64,000 nucleotides of DNA from Mesostigma viride (lineage: Eukaryota; Streptophyta; Mesostigmatophyceae; Mesostigmatales; Mesostigmataceae). Below, in pieces: positions 60,205-64,000 of this stretch. Location of the stretch: NCBI GenBank assembly GCA_009746045.1, contig RPFO01002078.1:345209-409208 (forward strand), read 5' to 3'. The position numbers and the translations under genes were made by a program. Below the pieces are notes generated by a model. The model worked only from the letters and a program-made list of their open reading frames with translations. It made no database searches and was not told the DNA's origin. How positions within the stretch are numbered: position 1 is the first letter of the stretch; every line of letters starts with the position of its first letter.

Positions 60205-63200
60205 ATGGCGCGGTACAGCCACCAATTCAACCAATTGCATGGGCATCGGCTAACATCCGCACGGATGGAAACTTGTGCCCTTCAACTGCGTCCGATTGTT
60301 GCAGCAACGGCTGACAGCCGGGTAACATTCCATGCTAGGGTAGCTGGTCTCTTCCTGGGCCCGGGACTACACCGGAAGCAACGGCAAATTGCGTTGAAAA
60401 GTAAAAGAATGGGGCCGAGGTGCGTAGTGGACGAAGAAACGTACCCAAACGATCCCACGCCTTGGGAGAGGCTCGTACCGAGCGGTCGTGACTGGGCCAG
60501 GTGGCGAAAAGGGAAAATCGTCCAGAGCACGCTGTTTGACGGGAACAAATGGAAAATGCACCGCAGCACCAACCGATACCTCCGGCACCTGAGCACGTTG
60601 CTCATATCCCGCATTTTCACCAATTTGACGGGCCCGATCCTGTGGTGCCTCGGTGTCTCTGTTGGTGTGGGCCTTTACGAGGAGAGCCTTGAGCTGGGCA
60701 CTGCCCCTTTTTACTTAACCGGGATGGGGAGCATAACGCCAGATACCCTGTCCCCCCTGACCTTGACGAGCTTTGCGCTGTCATTGCTTCTCGTCTTCCG
60801 CACCAATACATCGTATCAGAGGTGTGTGTGGCTGTGTCCATGCGATAGTGAGCGTGCCATTGCCACCAGATTATATATATACATTTCATAGCATTGTTTT
60901 TGCTGCCTGCTACTTATCTACCACTAACGTTGGGTGCACCATGTCTGGTGCATAGTGCCTTCTCTCTGTGTCGAATGTACCCAGTATCTTTTGGGGTATG
61001 AATCTTTACAGGGTAGTTCCCACCTATCAGGAGTTGTGATTAGATTGTGGCAAATGTGTAATTGCAAGTGTAACTGCAAAAGCTTGCCTGGCATGTGCAC
61101 GTGGGCACTGATCCTTGCCATACACAACAAGAATGTGCCAACGAAATATGATCTGAAACCACCCCATAAACGTCCTGTTTTCTAACACGTCGTGTTAGGT
61201 ACGAATGCCACCCAGGAGCTCCTTTCCTCATCTCTGCGGCTGCTGCCTGCTCAGGGGCATCCTGTGCCTGATATGACAGGAGATGCCCTGATGGGTTCTT
61301 GCGACGCTCTTTCTGGTTCCATCCCTTTTCTGAGATGGAATACACCACCATCATTGCCCAGATTCCCATCAGGTTCATTTGTTTAATTCTGCCCACCCTA
61401 ATCCCACACTTAATCTGCCTCACTCCCCCCTCTCCCGATCCCCGCCCCCCCACTATCAATTACCCCGCCCCCCCCCCCCCCTCTGCAGGTGGCTGAGCGC
61501 GTCCCTGATGTGGAGCGCTCTGCTGCAGCACGCCAAGGAACTGGTGCGCGAGGCCAGCGTGTGGTTCAAGGCGGAGGACCAGCCACTGAAGGACGCGGTC
61601 GCGCGGTGGACAATCGCGCTCCCGCGGTGCCTTATGTGAGCACGCACGCGCGTGTGCCTGCGCCCGCGCCCACTTGTGTCTGGATGGTGTCGGTCAGGCA
61701 TTGTGCGCAGGGTAGCCGTGGATCGATCACCGGGCTACCTTGTTGTCGCGGTTCATGCCTGGTGGAACCTACAGACGGCGGGGTGGCCGTGGGGGGTGGT
61801 GGAATACGACGGGTGGCCGTTGCGGGTGGTGGAATACGACGGGTGGCCGTTGCGGGTGGTGGAATACGGCGGGGTGGCCGTGGTGGGTGGTGGAATACGG
61901 CGGGTGGCCGTGGGGGGTGGTGGAATACGACGGGTGGCCGTGGCGGGTGGTGGAATACGACGGGTGGCCGTGGTGGGTGGTGGAATACGGCGGGTAGAAC
62001 TTGGATGGCACAAATAGGCTCCACGTTATTCGTGGTTGGATGCGCCCCTTATCGTTGGCCATCCTCTCCTCCAACCTTGGTCTGATGCTTTTTTTGCCTT
62101 GCTTCGCTTCGCGACCTTCTCCCCCCACGCCCCCTCCCCCTTCCCCTTCCCCCCCCCCCCCTGGAATTCCTTTGTTTCCTTCCTCGCTCCTCTGCCCCCT
62201 CCTTCCCCCTCCCCCCGCGCCCAGGTCGCAGCTCTACGAGCGGCGCGTGGAGGATGACGACAAGGTGCAGGCGGTGCTGACGGAGCAGGAGATGGAGATG
62301 CTGCGCACGTCGCCACATGGCGCCAACCTGTGCCTCCAGGTACCCCGCAACATGCACAGCATGCCGCCACACCTCTTCACTGCCATGCGTGGCTTGCAGG
62401 AAATGCAAGTTTGGCATGTCTCCTGCGATGGTGCCCTGCACCGTGGTTTTTTTTTCCACATGCAAATTTCAGTGGTTGTTAGCCGATTGATCCATTAGAC
62501 TTGAACCCGATCCATGAAAAACTGTCTGTGACTGACTGCATACAGGGAGTTGGTTGATCCTTCTGCTTGCTCCCGACACCCACATTCTTATCTAATGCAG
62601 TCTGTACACTTTCCAACACTGGAACCTCTTCTAGATAGCTTAGGTAGACTAAGATAGGTTTAGGTAGACTAAGGCGGTGCTAACCGTGTGCTCCTAGGGT
62701 AGTAGGAGCCCCCCTCGGTTGTAGGAGACCTGTTCGAAGGAGACCTGTTCGTCGGAGACCTGTTCGTCGGAGACCTGTTCGTCGGAGACCTGTTCGTAGG
62801 AGACCTGTTCGTAGGAGACCTGTTCGTAGGAGACCTGTGTATCACGAACGGTGTCCCCATTTCCTTAATCAGCTGATAGCTTGTGGGGTTGGACTCACCC
62901 CTTCTGCTAACCTTATTTTTCTGCCGCTTCTTACGGGTAGTTTGGATTACCTTGAGGGTGGGGGTGGGGGTGGGGGTGGGGGTGGGGGTGGGGTGGGGGT
63001 GGGGGTGGGGTGGGGGTGGGGGTGGGGGTGGGGTGGGGGTGGGGGTGGGGGTGGGGTGGGGGTGGGGGTGGGGGTGGGGGTGGGGGTGGGGGTGGCGGTG
63101 GGGGTGGGGGTGGGGGTGGCGGTGGGGGTGGGGGTGGGGGGGTGTAATTGCAACATGGCATCTGCGTGGTGACTGGCATGGGTGTGCTCCACCTGGCACG

Positions 63201-64000
63201 TGCAGAGTGCTTTTCACATACATTATGTTCCAGACTTCACAATTACGGGATCGACCTACCAGTGACATGATAACTTGACAGCTCGTGTGTGCGTACTATT
63301 GACCAAAGGCCACGTTTTGGCGATATATCACCATGTTATGTGTGTGGTATATCATCCTGTTTCTCGTCGCAAAGTACCAGGCGCTGACTGAGGCCATCCT
63401 GTATTGTTACCTCGTAACGGTCGCGTCCTTAATCTGATGATCCAGGAGTTCATGGATAGTAGGATACATCCTTCATTGTATGGTACCTCGCAGGCATGCT
63501 GCACCTTCTGAGCGGAGAAGCGACCATGACCGCGAATATAATCCATTCATCCGTTTTCATCCCCAAAGGATGAAAACTTTCCGGGCGTTAGCCGCGCTCG
63601 CTGAGGTCATCTTATCGTCTGACATCAGCAGCCTCACAATATTCGCCTTGTTCCATCGCTCCCGTGCCCCTCACCACTCCAATATTCCCCTTCTCTCTTC
63701 TTCTGTCCGCAGGCATTGACGGAGATCATCTACGTCGCGTGCGACAACACGGGCCTGGCCACCAAGATGGACTTCACGCTGTGTGGCCTCGAGGAGATCG
63801 TGTCGCGGTGCGAGCGGCTGCAGCGCACTCCCGTGCCGCTCTCCTACACCCGCCACACGTCACGCTTCCTCATCCTCTGGTGCACGGCCATGCCGGTCTT
63901 TCTATGGCACGACCTGGAGTGGGCCACGCCGCTTGTCACCGTGCTCATCACCTTCTTCCTGCTGGGCATTGAGGAGATTGGGGTCCAGATCGAGGAGCCC
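60205..64000 (+). CDS. Bestrophin-like chloroplast anion channel, 5' part
   Basis: Member of the bestrophin/UPF0187 family. Plant VCCN1 and algal BST proteins of this family are thylakoid anion (chloride/bicarbonate) channels. Four exons join in frame: 60205-60821, 61489-61635, 62225-62339 and 63713 to the window end, giving 389 codons so far. The N-terminus of about 100 residues is basic and unstructured, consistent with a plastid transit peptide. Family segments are MHRSTNRYLRHLSTLLISR with a following membrane helix (about 140-165), SFALSLLLVFRTNTSYQRW, ARWTIALPRCL, the acidic VEDDDKVQAVLTEQEME, RTPVPLSYTRHTSRFLILWC, a helix PLVTVLITFFLLG, and GIEEIGVQIEEP at the very end. An in-frame TAA at 60193 supports the start. 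The C-terminal part is outside the window. The ion and membrane are inferred from the family. Confidence 0.88.
61780..61996. repeat. 30-bp tandem repeat in bestrophin intron 2
   Basis: About seven copies of a GGGTGGTGGAATACGACG-containing unit. Open in several frames because the unit length is a multiple of three. Confidence 0.93.
62715..62838. repeat. 15/18-bp tandem repeat in bestrophin intron 3
   Basis: About eight copies of GGAGACCTGTTCGTC/A units. Confidence 0.92.
62946..63141. repeat. (GGGGGT)n array in bestrophin intron 3
   Basis: About 33 units with five- and six-base variants, G-rich on the transcript strand and quadruplex-prone. Confidence 0.95.

Overview
The window looks like nuclear DNA of a green alga (Chlorophyta). 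Four conserved eukaryotic genes have many short exons with GT-AG introns of roughly 100 to 2300 bases. One encodes a chloroplast-envelope TOC34 GTPase and another a bestrophin of the plant/algal chloroplast type, so a green plastid is implied. The species cannot be named from the sequence. The interstitial TTTAGGG repeat fits the plant/trebouxiophyte telomere type but is weak evidence. Protein identities rest on motif recognition by eye; no database search was run.

Layout. (1) 1-4194, minus: the 5' part of a JmjN/JmjC histone demethylase gene (KDM4/REF6-like). It runs off the left edge, and one of its introns holds a 1.5-kb 44-bp minisatellite. (2) 6620-14555, plus: a complete ten-exon TOC34 gene with an acidic N-terminus. 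(3) 14.6-45.3 kb: a cluster of mobile elements containing one intact intronless bacterial-type gene, a radical SAM protein with a B12-binding-like N-terminus (19869-21182, minus). (4) 45434-59359, minus: a complete fourteen-exon UTP21/WDR36 gene, whose last intron carries a LINE fragment with a 24-bp minisatellite. (5) 60205-64000, plus: the first four exons of a bestrophin-like anion channel, cut by the right edge.

The transposon cluster can be partly resolved from target-site duplications (TSDs) and terminal inverted repeats (TIRs). LINE-C (22086-27303) has a 15-bp TSD, an endonuclease/RT polyprotein broken by four -1 frameshifts, and interleaved inverted repeats in its 5' leader. LINE-A (about 38505 down to 33785) is split by a 5'-truncated LINE-B copy with an 11-bp TSD and by a TTAA-bounded DNA element. 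LINE-D has a gag-like ORF1 and a restriction-endonuclease-like C-terminus, and one copy has a 14-bp TSD. Two copies of a tRNA-derived SINE have 13- and 14-bp TSDs. Three sequence families of TTAA-bounded non-autonomous DNA elements (A, two copies; B; C) sit next to, or inside, the (TTAA)n tails of retroelements. A roughly 410-bp dispersed repeat (R1) with TTAA/AATG tails recurs throughout.

The host genes form two divergent pairs (demethylase with TOC34, UTP21 with bestrophin). They do not form a pathway: chromatin regulation, plastid protein import, rRNA processing and plastid ion transport lie around a transposon block. The most unusual features are the TTAA-element cluster with its apparent landing pads, the SINE, the possible pseudoknot leader of LINE-C, and the probable horizontally acquired radical SAM gene.
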